Numbered from the stretch's first letter, positions 11,948-24,911 are shown. The stretch is DNA of 64,000 nucleotides from Isoetes taiwanensis (GCA_021234155.1 JAJEKV010000041.1:2546447-2610446), one strand, 5' to 3'. The notes: a model not told the origin generated them from the sequence alone. A program made the numbers and translations.

Positions 11948-12785
11948 ATGTGGCACGAACAAAGCGGACCCTCTGAGGATGACTACCCCCGGCGAACACC
12001 CTGGAGTAGGCGTACTTGGTGCCATGGCAGCAGTCCGCAACTAACCGGCCTAGGCCAGAGGAGGGCGTCGTCCTCGACTGATGACACCTTCCACATCTCG
12101 GGAGGAGACTCCCAGCGGCGGCTCTTGTCGGCGAGGCCTCGACCAATGACGGGGTGGCCGCAGGCCCACTGGACCAATGAGAGCCGGGTGGAGCATCGGG
12201 GAGGAAGAGGAGGAGGAGACCGGGGAGGCAGCACCAGGCTCAGACGTGATGACCTTCTTCCATCAGAAAGAAGGGCAAGGAAAAATGAAGGAGTGGCTGG
12301 GAGGATGGGCTGACCTGAGAAAGAAGCGGGGAGAGGTTGCTCGAGAAGGCCGGAGGACCAAGAGGAGAATGATAGGCCTCGGGGGACCATCACAATTGAA
12401 GAACCTGCATGCAGCGAGGTAGGTAGCGGGGCGAGGAGGAAGGAGGCGGGAGATGAGGAAGAGGAGAACAAAGAGGAGGAGGTCGCGGCAAGGCGTTGGG
12501 GCCTTGAGACCCCAACCTGCGCCCACCCCTACCGAAATTAGCCCAAGCCACCAAGGTAGTTAAGCGAGAAGGTGGGTGAGCATGAATTGGCGCTCAAACA
12601 AGATAAATTCAAGCGCAAATGAAAGTGTACCGAGGGAGTACCTTCGTCATTTGGACAAAGATCTGATGATTGATGCGTAAGTAGGAATGTGGAAGTTTGT
12701 CAAGGCGAGGGGTAGAAGAACCGGCCGAAGCACGCCACCACCTGGGCGGAGAAGCCAAGAGGACCCATCGCGAGACCCAAACACT
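11948..12785 (+). pseudogene. Histone H3-like gene of R1, 5' part (tail)
   Basis: Aligns with the tail of the R2 copy at 36347-37183. The ATG is preserved, but the first codons are altered from the MARTKCTARK seen in R2. The middle has the same acidic/basic low-complexity composition (E, K, R, Q rich). The end, near 12510-12640, matches the conserved block PKWPKPPKVVKKQK...KREFTLKQD in R2. Numerous small indels break the frame, mostly at CAG/CTG sites. The coding part stops where element M is inserted (12,791); the histone fold resumes at 45,046. Confidence 0.75.
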
Positions 12786-12790
12786 TTCGG

Positions 12791-13380
12791 TGTTTGGGGT
12801 GCGGTGGGAACTCACAAAAACTGACCCTGCAATGAGGACCCTTGGATCTAACGGGGAGAATCAGGGGACTATGTCACCTTGGGATTTGCAAGAAAGAAAG
12901 TAGAAGAAGAAAACGAGAACAAAGAACAATGTAAGGAGGAAAATGATAAGCTTCCTTGATATCCAGTAGTGAACTTTCACATGAGCTCATGTCGAGAGGA
13001 GGCCCGAAGAGAGACAAGACTCAAAACTCATCTAAAAATCATGTGCTAGCTCTCTCATATATATAGTACAATGGCCTTTGGCCCAATATAGACTTTCGAG
13101 ATTTGATCTAGGTGCCTCACGGAAAGGGCACGATTCTGCGGGAATGTTGGCGGTGCCTCTTGAAGTGCCTAGAATCTTATTTGTGGCGAGGCGGTGACGG
13201 GCGATCACTTGTCTGGCCTCTTGTTAATGAGGGCCTTGAGGTTTTGGTGCGTGGTCTGCTTCTTGGTCTTCTGTTGAGCCTTTGATGGGTGACAGAAGTG
13301 GTGGCCTGTGGATCCCTTGTTCTTGACACAGTCCCGTCATTATGCATGAATAGTCTGTGCAGGGAGGCAGGGACTAACAC
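12791..13380 (-). mobile_element. Element M 3' LTR (minus strand)
   Basis: A 590-bp sequence from TGTTTGGGG to GGGACTAACA, homologous to 44384-44977 (TGTTGGGGG to GGACTAACA). Both share CTCATATATATAGTACAATGGCCTTTGGCCC. The flanking TTCGG (12786-12790) and CTCGG (44978-44982) look like a 5-bp target duplication with one mismatch. Confidence 0.9.
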
Positions 13381-13397
13381 TCCCCCACCAAACAACA
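13381..13397 (-). promoter_or_regulatory. M polypurine tract
   Basis: CTCCCCCACCAAACAAC on the plus strand reads on the minus strand as a purine-rich GTTTGGTGGGGGAG directly before TGTTAGTCCC, the start of the LTR. This is the expected primer for plus-strand DNA synthesis. Confidence 0.8.
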
Positions 13398-16300
13398 CTT
13401 TCGGGGTGAAGAAAGGAGGAAGTGTTTGGAAGGTGGGAAGCCATCCCGGTCTGAAAGTGATCCTCCGGGGTGGGGCGGGCACCGTATGGTAAGTGCCAAT
13501 GAGGATCTTGGCGTGTTGAAGGCCGGGAGGTGTTGAGCCCAAAGGCGGGGATCAGCATCAATGAGAAGAGAAAATGAGGCACCATATGTTTCCAAAGAGG
13601 CTGACATGGAGCCCGGAAGAAACAAAGCTGGCACTCCATGAGGAGAAAGCAGTGCAGGAGACGAGGCAGCAGCGGCATTGGATTACAGTGAAAGATGGGG
13701 CTGGCTACTTGGGATTTAAAGAGCTGACCAGGATGCATTTGAGAGCATACGAAGCGGAAGCGGCCTTGATTATCTTGAAGGATGGGTGAGGTGGGTACGT
13801 GCGCAAGAGAGGGTGTCAAGACCATCTTGGCATCAGGCGTTGCCAACCGCTCATTGGGAACATAGATCAATTGGTAGTGTTATCAAGGTGGCACCATCCT
13901 CCCCAGTGGGCTGAACAAAGCGGGGATCCCACAGGAGATCCGTCGAGATCACGAGGTGGAGTCCATCGGCATGACCATCCATGACCTTGGTCCAAAGGGA
14001 GGCATGTCGAGGTCAAGAACTTTGGGCGTGGAGGAACACCGAGGGGAAGCATAGGGAGGGGGATCATGCACAGCAAGTAAATTTGCTGAGCACACTCACA
14101 GATTCTCGGACAAATGGGATCACAGGAAGCTTTGCACCAATGGTCCCCAAAGCGAGCGGGGGGTGAGAATTGGCGGGAGGAGCTATACAACCCGTGTCTT
14201 GCTATCCGGGAGAGCTCGCTGATTGATTGTATCATGCAGTCTGCATATAAGCTTGTGCAAAGGGAAGATCACCGGGATGTCCCAGATACTTCCTTATGCA
14301 TTTGCGGCCGGCTTGCGGAGAGGCAAATGATGAGCAGCTTCAGGCATGTACTCTTGATGAAGGCGTGTGTCTGATCATGATTGGCGAGATAAGGGATTGT
14401 TATCCAAGCAACCATTGAAGTGTGGGATCACCACGAAAGTTACGTGCTGACCCATCACCGGAGTTTGTCACATTATTATGCTCGGCCGGATAGAAATCAT
14501 GAAAAAATGTCGCCATTGGGTTTGAACAACTCTGAAGGTGATCATATCAGGATGAGTCCGCGATTGAATGAGATCAAGACTAAAGAGGCCTTGAGAATAA
14601 ACCTTTGTCTTCAGCGAGAGAGATGCAGCGGTCGAAGAAAATGCTGCGGTCTTGAGGAACATCAAGCGGACCATCGACCCCATGCCGCCGGAAGAAAAGT
14701 GGCGGCGGGCAACCACATAATCGAGATAAGCTGGAAAGACGGGGGAAGTCAGCGAGGCAGGTTGCTATGGTAACATAGCGTCAAGTTTAATTCACGAACC
14801 TCATCGGCCAGTGAATAGCTTCTTTGTAGCTGTTGTTAGGAATCCGCGGATCGGTTCTCACTTGTTTTAGCAGTATTTGGTCGGCGGACCACGTTTGAGA
14901 AGTTGTGACATGGGAGGAGGATGGCCGAGGGAGCGGTGAGCGGGCTTAGCAATCTCGACGTCATCAAGAACTTCTGTTTCTGAGCCTCAGTAAGCTGATC
15001 TTGGAGAGATGTATTTGAGAGATTTGCGTGGGCGAGCTTCCAAAGAGGCAATTTGATCGCAGCGTTGTAAGATCTTGAGCTTGAGTGTTGTAATGCAGAG
15101 AGAGAGCTCTGTATCTGGCGTGTCAGTTTGGCAATGTTTTTTCCTTGTCAGCCAAGAGAGTCTCTCTTGTCTTGACTTTTGCTTTCAGATAATTCTGAAG
15201 GTAGTGCGCAAAGTGAGCACACTTTGTCGACATGAGTAATCACGATGTTAGGGCGACCTTGAGATCTTCCGCGGGCTTTTAATAGAGCCTCGTGCTTGTC
15301 TTAAGCTGGGTCTCAGAGTATTCACTGCGTGGTAGCAGCAGAGTCCGCGGTGAACCTTCGGAGGCCTCGAGAGCGTTTGAACCCCATTCATGAAAGGCTT
15401 CTTGGGATTCTTGTATCGCGAGGCGGCAGCGGAACATCCTGGCGATCTTGATACAAAGGCAGCAGTCTTTGTGGTGGAGGCCTCTTTGTTGCCTTGTTGC
15501 GATGTTTGTAGAGACATGATGATGTGAGCTGGAATGCTTTGATGCATGGCGGAGGAGGAGGCGATTGACATGTGAGTCTTGGAATTTTTGACATGACGAG
15601 GGAAAAGAAGAAGAGCGTGAAGTGCGACTTGGTGAGTCACGAGGAAGGGACCGGCCGGAGGTGGAATCATGAGAATGAGGGAGGTGTGGGAGGAAAATGT
15701 GAGATGAGGGCTTGAAGATGGCCTCCCCGCGAAGCTTGAGAGAGATAGAAGAGTGGCAGAAGGCCGGTCCAACTTCTTGGAAAGGCGGTAGAATAACAAT
15801 TGGGGCGATCAATGTGGTGGTGGGAGGCGAGTGATGGCGATGATCACCATATTATAGAAAAGGCTTATTGATATAGGTGTTCTTGATAGAATACCCAAGG
15901 AACTTCGCCCGCGAAACTTAACAAAAGTTTCATGGGGAGAAACTGTCAATATTTGTCGGTGATGCCGCGTTTGCTTGATAGCGGGAGCACCAAAACTTAG
16001 TGACATCTAGATCCTGGATGGCAGACCAAGATAAACAAAGGGTTTGCAAGGGATATGGAATACCTCGAAATTAGGTCTTTGGAGTCGGCCGAGAATGGTG
16101 GTGCCATCGACCCAGCGTAGTGTATCCATGCTGTTTTGTTGGCGATGTGGCGAGGAAGCTGCTTCAAGTGCGGATTTGGGCGGAAGTTCCATTTGTGAAA
16201 ATTCGTAGCTTTTGGCGGTCACCGCGACTTCGATTCGGACCCAACAAGGGCTTCACGCGGAGGAAGTGGAAGATCAAAGAAGGATCTTATTTCGAAAGAG

Positions 16301-17308
16301 TGGGTTCCACGGGGCTGAAGCTTGAAGTGTAGGGGGTACTGGGCGACCATGGCAAAGAGCTTGAGAAAAGAGCGGTGATGCAAAAGTAGGAGGCCGGAGG
16401 AAGCGGAGGAGACGAAGGACCCGAGAAAGCGCGAGAGAGGCAGGTTTAGGGTCGCGCAAATGGAGAGGTATGATGGTGGCTATGGCAGATTGATGGTGCA
16501 CAGTGTCGAAGATGCCAAGGAGGGATTGAGGAGGCAAAAATTTGGCTAAGTCCCGAACAACAAAGGGAGAAGTAATGAGCGGTGGAGATGAAGTCGTGAG
16601 AGAGAATGATGGGATGTGACGGTGGCAAAAGGACACACATTAATGTTAAACCCAGTGAAAAGAAGGAATGGCATTTAATCTGGCAACTCAAAGTGGGATA
16701 TCATTAAAGCGAATATCTTCGAGGAAAATTACCATGGCTAGATATCGCGGCGGGAGAAAAGATTCTCATTTAGAAGCGACCTTGCATTGCAAACACGTTG
16801 GCGATTTTTGTGATTAGTCCACGTCGACGAGGTTCCTCGGTTGGCCTATATAAGGCGAGCGGGGAGGTGTTGAAGCGAAAGGCATCCGATGGTGCTTTCA
16901 GTATGTCTACTTGGTGGTTTTGCATGATATTTGCACTATGCCTTGAGCTATGCGATGGATTACGTAAGATGGATTATACGGACCTCTGGCTGCTACAACG
17001 TGGCTTTGGCGATGGATGGGCGGGTGTCTTAGGGATAGGCGGAACATCGATCAAGACCAGCGGGATGGAAGTGGTCTGCACCTTCGGCTGGGACCCGAGC
17101 ATAACCTCTACCACATCTGGCATCACCTCTTGCTCCAAACCCAGGAGTAGAGGGTTTTCTTCTTAGGACTTAGTAGATAGGGCTCACAGGCGGATTTTTG
17201 TATATAGGCGGTGCCCATAGTAGGGAAATGGTAGGTATTGCCCACATTTTGTAAAAATTCCACCTATAATATAAATATGCGCTGGTTTAGTCACTATACA
17301 TTTGTGTT
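13398..17308 (-). other. M region between pol and 3' LTR, unassigned
   Basis: About 3.9 kb between the end of the integrase and the polypurine tract, long for a gypsy element. Minus-strand frames such as 13340-13870 and 15248-15799 overlap in several frames and are disrupted, and I recognise no domain. It could hold an extra ORF blurred by consensus errors, or antisense genes. A TATATAAG lies at 16847-16854 on the plus strand. Confidence 0.5.
16847..16854 (+). promoter_or_regulatory. Possible TATA box
   Basis: TATATAAG within GGCCTATATAAGGCGAG, the same GCCTATATAAGGC context as at 5519. A plus-strand frame (16798-17166) covers it but resembles no known protein. Weak. Confidence 0.3.
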
Positions 17309-18380
17309 TCAAATGCAGGAGCGGCTTACATTTGGTTGATTTTCACTTTTACGTGGTATGAAATGTTTGCGAAAGCCATTAACGGTCTTAGGTAATGGAG
17401 TTCCATCTAACTTTCGGCCGGTACAGAAAACCTTTAGGTTGAACCACTTGAACAATAATTTGATAAAGGGCCAAACCATGAAACTTAAGCTTACTAGGAA
17501 AAGTTTTGTCACAGAGAATCATAAAGAAAGAACCAAATCTCCTTCCTTGAATGTTTTTGTCTTCAAGCGTTTGTCATGTAAAGATTTTGCAACCCGTTGT
17601 CCATGAAGAACATACGAATATAGCATCCCTTCTAAGTTCATCCATTCCAATTGATAGAAGCACTTTCTTTGAGTCACGTGAGGCGGATTATGAAGCGTGC
17701 TTGATTGAAAGCGGAGAGTTGGGAGAATGTACTCAAAAGGCATAGAGAGCTTCTTGACCATAAACCAATTTGAAAGAGGTGTGACCGGTAGCTATTTTGA
17801 AACAAATGGTAGCCCAAGAAGCAGTAGGAAGCTTGGTTTGCGGTCAGTCTGCGAGAAAGCGTCACAAAATTTTCTTGTGACCAGGTTTGTTGGTGCTTTC
17901 TGCCAAACCATTCCTTGAGGATAGTAAGGTGTGCTCTTGTGATGATGCTCGGGGAGATAATCCGTCAGCTCCTTGATGGTATGATTGATAAAATGGACAC
18001 CACGATCGGCCAGCTCCATGCGGCCCGAGGTCAGCGTGATGATTTGTTGATAGATGACCTTAGCGTGGCGCGCGGTGTTATGCGAAGAGCAGCTTAAAAG
18101 CATTTGGTAAGCGTGGTCGGTGAGAACGAATGTGGCGGGCTTGCAGATTGTGCTTAGCGGGGAAGAATCGATGGGTCCCCACAAAATCCATTCCCCATTT
18201 CTTTGAAGGGAAGTGGCGTGGCGACGGCGTCAAAGGGAAGGCGTCCGCAGGGCGTGGTGCGTCCCACGGCTGGCAAGCATCGTAGAAGCGTGGGGCGTCT
18301 TTGAAGGCGTGGGCCAAAATAATAACCCGGCAAAAGAAGGATTTTAGCGTCGCGGTGGTATGCAGCGAAATGACCACCAC
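17309..18380 (-). pseudogene. M integrase (Ty3/gypsy), disrupted
   Basis: Integrase pieces can be read on the minus strand in the expected order. At 18,300-18,180 is a piece ending KKWGMDFVGTHRFFP, matching the W-G-M-D-F-V-G motif with the first catalytic Asp. At about 17,990 comes DRGVHFINHTIKELT followed by STPYYPQG, covering the second Asp and the Y-H-P-Q region. At about 17,590 is KSLHDKRLKTKTFKEGDLVL, the C-terminal D-K-x-x-K-x-x-x-F-x-x-G-D-L-V-L motif. At about 17,400 is LDGTPLPKTVNGFRKHF, a common gypsy integrase end. The pieces sit in different frames, so no continuous protein exists as sequenced. These enzymes insert cDNA into the genome. Confidence 0.8.
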
Positions 18381-18539
18381 CGAGCCTTCATATGGGCTTC
18401 TCGAACAATATCACAGGACCTCATGAGGAGAACCGGCGTCGAAGGATGGTATCCTTACCCTTTTTGTAAAGATGGCGCAACCATGGTGTAGTCACGGACC
18501 TGTGGAGAATTGATGTCGGCGGGATTGTAAGCCCATTTG

Positions 18540-18890
18540 GAGAGGCGTGGCGTCCTCACGGTGAAGGCACGTCGAGGAGATCTTTGGCGAAAGTCATGAA
18601 ACCAGTGAGGTGTTGCGTGACGAGAAAAGAGTTGGCGTCGGGGAAGGCGTCGAGACTCGGTGGAGGGTCGCCGGTGTGGATGCGTGAAAGATAATCGGGA
18701 CAACATGAGATTTGCGGCCTTGTGAACAATTTCAAAGGTGCAAATTCTTGCGGAAGTAGGACCCAGCGAGCAATGCGGCCGTGCGTGGATTTGTTGATCA
18801 AATAAAAGAAGTGCACGGTGGTCAACAAAGAATTTGATCGGCGCCCAAGATAGTGGCAGGCGTTGGGCCGCGAAAGAGTTAAACCCAAGC
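18540..18890 (-). pseudogene. M RNase H domain
   Basis: A minus-strand frame contains LINKSTHGRIARWVLLPQEF then PDYLSRIHTGDPP. This matches the end of gypsy RNase H (L-x-x-x-R-x-A-R-W-x-x-x-L-Q-E-F ... A-D-Y-L-S-R). It lies between the reverse transcriptase and the integrase, as expected. Frame breaks occur around it. Confidence 0.75.
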
Positions 18891-18986
18891 TTCTACGTGG
18901 CGGAAGTAGTTAAGCTCAGCGAGTGGAGTTCCATTTGCGTCGGTTTTGGTTTTGTAGATTAATGCGCATCATATTGTGAAGGCAGC

Positions 18987-19811
18987 TCAATGGCAAATCT
19001 TTTGAGACATCGACATGAACATGAAAGGGAAGCGTCCCGTGAGGAGGAACGAGGCAGGGGCACGGTAAGCAAGAGCTTCAAGCATTTGGAGCGGCCTCGC
19101 TGGGAATTCCAAGCCCGGTGGATTCATCACCCGTGAGTTTATGAATGGGATGCAATGAGCTGCGAGGCGGGGAATGAAAGCCGGGTAATAATTGACCTTA
19201 CCCAAGAAAGGCGTGTTTCCTTGATATTGGCTGGTGCTTGAGCCTTGAGCACAGGTGATTTTGGCGAGGATCAGGTGGTGATACGCTGTGACCACATAGC
19301 CCCATGGGGCTACAGTGGCCTTAAAGGTGCATTTCACCGGGATTGAGACTAATCTTGGGACTCATCACATTCACGAGCGAGTTCCAATTTATCCATGGGT
19401 CAGCCATGGAAGCTATGGCCGAGAGAAGTCATCTTGAAAAATTTGCAGAAGGATTTTCCTTCATAAAATCATGAAAAAGCTGAGAGCATGATCGTTGAAA
19501 GCGTGGATGGAGGTTTGATAATCCAAAAGGAACCACGCCTTAGGCAAAAGCGCCCCGCGGGGTGGTGAAAGTAGTCTTGAGTTGATGGGATTCTTTGATT
19601 GAGATCGATTGCTTAGCGAAGAAAAACCATCTGAAGGAGTACATCTCATGTCCGGCAACCTCTTCGGAACTTTACAGTGCGTGAAGAAGTGAAGAAATGA
19701 ATCGCGCTCAGGTAGCTGATTAGTTTTAAGGTAGTCCACATAGCGGATCTTACCATTGTGTTTGAGTGCAATGGCGATGGGGCTCACCCATTCGAGAATG
19801 TTTGACCTCAT
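18987..19811 (-). pseudogene. M reverse transcriptase
   Basis: The minus-strand frame 19461-19811 begins with EWVSPIAIALKHNGKIRY, matching the S-P-x-V-x-V-x-K-K-N-G-K-x-R-x-C-V-D-Y block of gypsy reverse transcriptases, with a base-level break at the C-V-D-Y. Frame 18987-19337 holds FLGKVNYYPAFIPRLAA, the L-G-x-x-x-Y-Y-R-x-F-I block after the catalytic core. The catalytic Y/F-x-D-D motif is not readable between them. It is one enzyme broken over several frames. Confidence 0.75.
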
Positions 19812-22415
19812 AGATCAAACCTGCGCGGCAAGGTTTGTCTATTTACGCCTTTAGCCCAGCGTCCACGGTAATTGGGGTTGGCCCGTCTTGTCGTTACCGG
19901 CGGGCGTCAGGACTTGGTGAATAGTGAGTTCCCCAAGGTTTTGTTGATCCCAGAAGATCTCTTTGTAGCTCGAGGCGAAAATGTGTTTGAACTTTTGAAG
20001 AGGCGTAGCGGCCTGTTATGATAGGGTGTCGGAAGATTTCACGACAAATTGGACATCTTGATTGTACCTCGTCCACAATCACCGGCGTCAATTATGCGAA
20101 TATGGGGGATTAACCCCAAGGTAATGTCTGGGCGATATGGCCGGAGAGTTGAAGCATAACGGGGATCGTGGCACTGCGTGGTGAAAAAAAGAGAGGTTCT
20201 TGAGTTTCATCAACGGTTCTTCATAACTTGGCGATGTACATCACGGGGCGGCAGGAGGTGCGGCAGCATCTGAAGAGTGATCAACCACGTTGGATTGATT
20301 GCAAGGAGCGAGGCCGGGTCCGCTGTAGGATCGGCATATTGAGTAGGATGTGAGAGCTTGGGGCTTCCTTGAGTGGAGCGGGCAATGGAAAATGTGCGGC
20401 GTCCTCGGAATGCGGTGTCGGGAAGAGGGTTCGGCATTGTGTGGAAATGATTTTTCTGTTCCAAGTCCGCCCGTGGCATTGAGAGTGACCATATGACTAA
20501 GCGTCAAGTGGCCCGATAATGGATACTCTTGGCTTTGGCGGAGAAAAGGTCTGCCGACCAACATTCATAATCACTGGATCTTCTCCACGACCTTCCAAAC
20601 ACCAAATTCCAAGGGAATGCAGGATCACCAATGTTGATGTGAAGAAGAGCATGTGAGGTCTCGTGATATGGCCATTTGCCAATTTGATGTCATATGGGGC
20701 CGCGATGGGGATTGTTGATGCCCATTTGTTTGCGGAGTTTGCTCAAGTGATGAGATTGACGCGCTACCTCCATCAGATTTGAGGCGCGGTGGCTGATTGC
20801 CCACGTGGCATGTGCGTGGGAGTAGAGGTAATAGCGGCCCCAACCAAAAGCGATTCGGGGAGTAGCGGTCGCCCGAGGAAGCGGGGCGAGTTTCAAAATT
20901 GTGGCCAAACTTAAGGAATTTTGATTTTGGCTAGCTCCTCTTGGGAGTTCGAGAGGCACATAAGGAAAAGGATGCGCTAGATCCGCAGTGCGAGGAGTCG
21001 CGTGTAGTAAAGAAGCGGCTTAACTTCTTTGAGTAGGTCAACCTGGCCGGCTATATTGGGATAGGTGCGAGGCCGGGGGAGGGTGGGGGCGTGGAAGGTG
21101 CTTCTTGTCTTTGTTAGAGCTTTCAGTGAGTGGCATGAACATTGTTATTAGCGTCTTTGACCTTCAGCAGCTTGCATGAGGTTGAGAATGCTTTGTGAAC
21201 TTTAAGGCATAACATCACAGGTTTCTCAAGTCGGTGCAAAGTGAACCTTTTTCTTCTTCGCGAGGAATGGTGTCGGCGGCAAAAGGCAGTTCGTGCCGTG
21301 CAAGGAATAATGGTTAAGGGTTGTGACACCACGGTCTGGCGTGAAACAAACCAACCCAATTTGATGTTTGGTGGAGGATTAAGAGCACGAAAAATTTCTT
21401 CTGTGCTTGTTGATCCATCGAGGTTGATTGGCGAGAATTTTGGTTGATAAGCGTGATTCTTTGAGGTCGCGAGGTGGCTTCGAAGAACAGGGCCGGGCCT
21501 TGTTTGCCATTAGCAATCCAAGAGTTGTAGTAGCCAGGTGGTGAGACCCGATGTGGTCTGATTTGTGCGGGGAAGGCACACTTTTTGAACTTGTGGAGTT
21601 GAGGACCGCCCGTGGTGGTATATGACCCCATTCTTAGCCGGTGATAACGGGCTTCGAAGGATCAAAGGGCGTGTATTTGGGTCCCTAGTTGTTGCTCATT
21701 CATGGGATTGATTGGGTTGCTGCCCGATGGTGAGTGATGTGCGTTAGTCTTTGAGGTGTGGTTTGCACTTGATAAACCATCTTGTTGCGGAAAGGTGTAG
21801 GATGGGTGAGTGCACTCTTAAGGTAATGATTGCACATGTTGCATCTTTTTACAATGAGGCGGGCCATTGTGGGCTGGAGTTGCACTCATTAGCGAGTAGC
21901 CTTGATATTTCAGAATATGGCACGGTCATTTGCTTGGCTGCCAGTTAGCGTGTTGAGGTTGAACAACGGTCTGGGAACCATGGCGGGTGGAATGAAAGGA
22001 GCTCTGAAGAGCCGCCCGCGGGAGAAACATGGTAGTGATTGACAAGATGTCGATAGCTGCTCCAAAATCTTGGTATGAGTATTAGGTCATAGGTCGGATA
22101 AATTTGGAGGAAGTCCTTGGAGAGAGACCAAGATCGGCTACGTGTGGGGTACTCCTTGAGTTTCTTTGGCGAGAATGTGAAGTCGATCGCAAAATCCCTG
22201 GCAGAGACTCCGTGAGCTCTTATTGAAGGTCATTGAGTTGCTTGAGATGAAGCGATCATCATCAGGTGGTCCCCATAGTGAGAAAGAAAGCGGTTCATTT
22301 ACGACCAATCTTGTTTCGATGGCTTTTGTTGGACATAGGCCATTGATGAGGAAACCTCATGGCGTTGTGGAAAAAGATGTGGAATTTCAGTTGAGGTTAG
22401 CATGACCATTGAGGG
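19812..22415 (-). other. M gag C-terminus/protease region, unreadable
   Basis: By position this should encode the end of gag and the aspartic protease of M. I cannot see a zinc knuckle or D-S/T-G motif in any frame. The sequence is dense in frame breaks, as in the rest of M. Confidence 0.45.
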
Positions 22416-23133
22416 GCTGACGAGCCTCAAATTCTTCCATGTGGGCACGAGCACTTTGGTCTAAGGGTTTGCCTTCGTGTTGCCAAGGTAGGATAAGTCG
22501 GCTTAAAGATTACGAAGGTAGGGGTAAAGATCTTTGGTGGGCGGGGAACATGATAGTGAGGATATTTGGGGTGGAGTTGGAGGTGGTATGGTCTTAGGAA
22601 AGACCTGTTGAAGGGTTCTTTGGTGGAGTCTTTGGAGGTGCACGATCATTTAGTTTGAGGTCGGTAAGGTTGTAGCGGGAAGAGTGGTGGAAATGTAGGG
22701 AAGGAAATTCACGAGGAGGAGCAAAGAGACATGTGGATATCCTGTCCACCCGTAGGAGATGATAGTTTGTGAAAGTGATATGGCGAGAAAGGCGATGAAT
22801 GAAGGCATGTTACGGGGTATAGTAAGGTTGAAGCACGAGGTTAGGCGGATAGGGCTCACGATAGTGATAAGGAGGGAGGCGGGGCATGAGCAATGTTTGC
22901 AGCAGAAGCTGAGAGAATTTGAATGAGACATGACGCGAGGGGGTGGGTAAGGCATGGTGAGCCCTAGGCGAGATGTATTTTCCACCAATGTCATGGCAGA
23001 ATCCATACATGTCTGACGGCTTCCCGCCCGATGATGGCTCCAAAGCGAGGCGCCGTGCAGGAAAGAAGTTCTTACAGTGGAAGTTTGGACGGACATTTAA
23101 ACGAGGAAAAGAAAGAGGAAAATGAATCCCGGA
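22416..23133 (-). pseudogene. M gag N-terminal region, left copy
   Basis: Homologous to 43635-44383, where a minus-strand frame reads as a proline-rich gag. Differences between the copies fall at CTG/CAG positions. The 5' LTR of M that should follow on the right is missing: sequence switches near 23,155 to the 3' part of the CACTA element. This marks the left edge of the tandemly repeated block. Confidence 0.75.
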
Positions 23134-23159
23134 CCGGCGTGGCCGGTGTTTGAAGTGCA

Positions 23160-24050
23160 GGTTGCCCATGGAAATGCGTTGATCTATAGACGCCGCTTGT
23201 TTCAACCAAATTCGTCAAGCTGGATTCTCAATGTCTGGTCATTATGTGCCGATGTCAAACATTTATGCCGATGTTTACATGCAGAAAGATGCTTGCAAAT
23301 AAAAACTATGGCAAGAAGCTTCAGGTGGATGGAAGCTCTGGGATAATATAGACTGTGCTGAACTGCAGGGAGCATGAAGAATGCACGACCAGAGTGAAGA
23401 ACATGTTTTACATAGGTGGTACTAATAGCGTATAGCATCATCCCGCAACTTTTGCAAGTATTGTTTCATTTGTGCATCATACAATCCATAGGTTCGGTAC
23501 TTTTGGTGCATTGAAGTAACGTGGATCTAACTCGCGAATCACAAATTATATCACACCGTCCATGGCATAATTTATATGTACCTAATTTCCAATCATTTTG
23601 GGTGGAGGATGTTGTTGTTGGCTATCGATTGCTATTTATATATCTATTTGAATAATCAGATAATAATGGTTTAAATCCTGTCTGGCCCTCGAGCTTCTTT
23701 TATTTATTTGTAGTAATTTAAAAATACCAATTTTATTTATTGGCAATATTTTCAATAAAATGACCAATATTCTTAACTATTGCATTGACTAATAAACTGA
23801 ATAATATGATGACTAATATTATGATTAATCGACTTAACTATCCGACTAACATACGATGAATTGTGTGACTATTTAAATGACTAATTCTCCGACTATTCAA
23901 CTGACTATTCCTCCACTAATGATCTCGACGACATTCGGACAAGCACTGGCTGTGATAAAACTCGGCCATATTCACAGAATAAGGGCCCGCAGTTGTCTAT
24001 TTTATAAAGGTCAATTTATTATTCTGACAAGCAACTATCATTCTTCAGTG
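23160..24050 (+). mobile_element. CACTA transposon, 3' remnant (left copy)
   Basis: Homologous to 49288-50209. It contains the end of the PPR-derived region (landmark AACATTTATGCCGATGTTTACATG), the AT-rich gap, and the TGACTAAT/CTGACTATT subterminal repeats, which are corrupted here. It ends TTCTTCAGTG where the intact copy ends CTCTTGTAGTG. The other 80% of the transposon is absent from this copy. Confidence 0.85.
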
Positions 24051-24108
24051 TGACTACCATGCCCATGACCTCGGTGACTTGGCTGAGATCCGCAAAGAGA
24101 GGCCCTAG
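24051..24108 (+). pseudogene. Histone H3-like gene, last codons (left copy)
   Basis: Corresponds to 50210-50268, which encodes the end of the histone fold ([17 protein letters not shown]). Here MPKD is changed and frames are lost, but CGCAAAGAGAGGCCCTAG at the end is identical. Confidence 0.75.
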
Positions 24109-24911
24109 GACCTCAAATTTTATAATTTTGACAAATTAAAGTTTTCCAAAGGTAACTGGTTTTTCCTTAATATATATATAAGTTCTCTCTTACTCTGTAA
24201 ATTGATTGTATGATACTCTTGGAAAATATAGGTAGTACTAAGCTAAATTGTAGTAGAATTCCTTTTGTAAATTAATGAAATTGCCTAGAAAACCCCGCTT
24301 AGGAACAAACTGAAAAATCATCGAACATTAGCAAAAATTCATGACTCGAAGAGACTTACACAATCGCATTCCTCAAGGCTCACAACGCACTGCTACGGAT
24401 TCACCCGCCAGTACTTTGAAATTCGCTTTTTAGATGTTAATTCTGCTCCTAAATAAGTTGCTAGCTAGGTTAGAATTGATCCATCTGAGGCATGTTAGCA
24501 TCTTGTAGCTCCTAGAAATGCTAAGTTTTTGACTCAAATCGGCCAATCGGGTGGAGACCGCTACTAATCGAATTCGCTACCGCAACGCTAGAGCCATTTC
24601 ACGGATTCACCCGCTCTAATTCATTTTTACCTAGGTTAGCCAAATTCTGACCCAACAAACGGCCATGTGGTAAGTGTTTCTTGCTTTGTTTTGCTTTGAT
24701 TTGCACTCATGGCGCTTCATTTGGAGACCTATAGCCTTTTAGAACAAAAGTCTCCGTTCCATCAAGAAACCTTGTGCACCTGAACCCCAGCAACCATGCC
24801 TATAAAGGGCCTCATTTGCCATTTTCCTTCACTGTAACTGCTTCCTAGCATTTTAGGCGATTTCAACCTTTCATTGATCTTTGCAGCCATTTTCACACTC
24901 ATCTTTTGCTC
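24109..24911 (+). other. R1 spacer after H3, left copy, with two corrupted hairpins
   Basis: Homologous to 50269-51069. The two nested hairpins of the right copy correspond to about 24342-24412 and 24541-24625. Their inner CTGCGTT...AACGCAG stems are lost, with changes concentrated at CTG/CAG. The TATAAAGG promoter-like motif persists near 24800. Confidence 0.65.
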
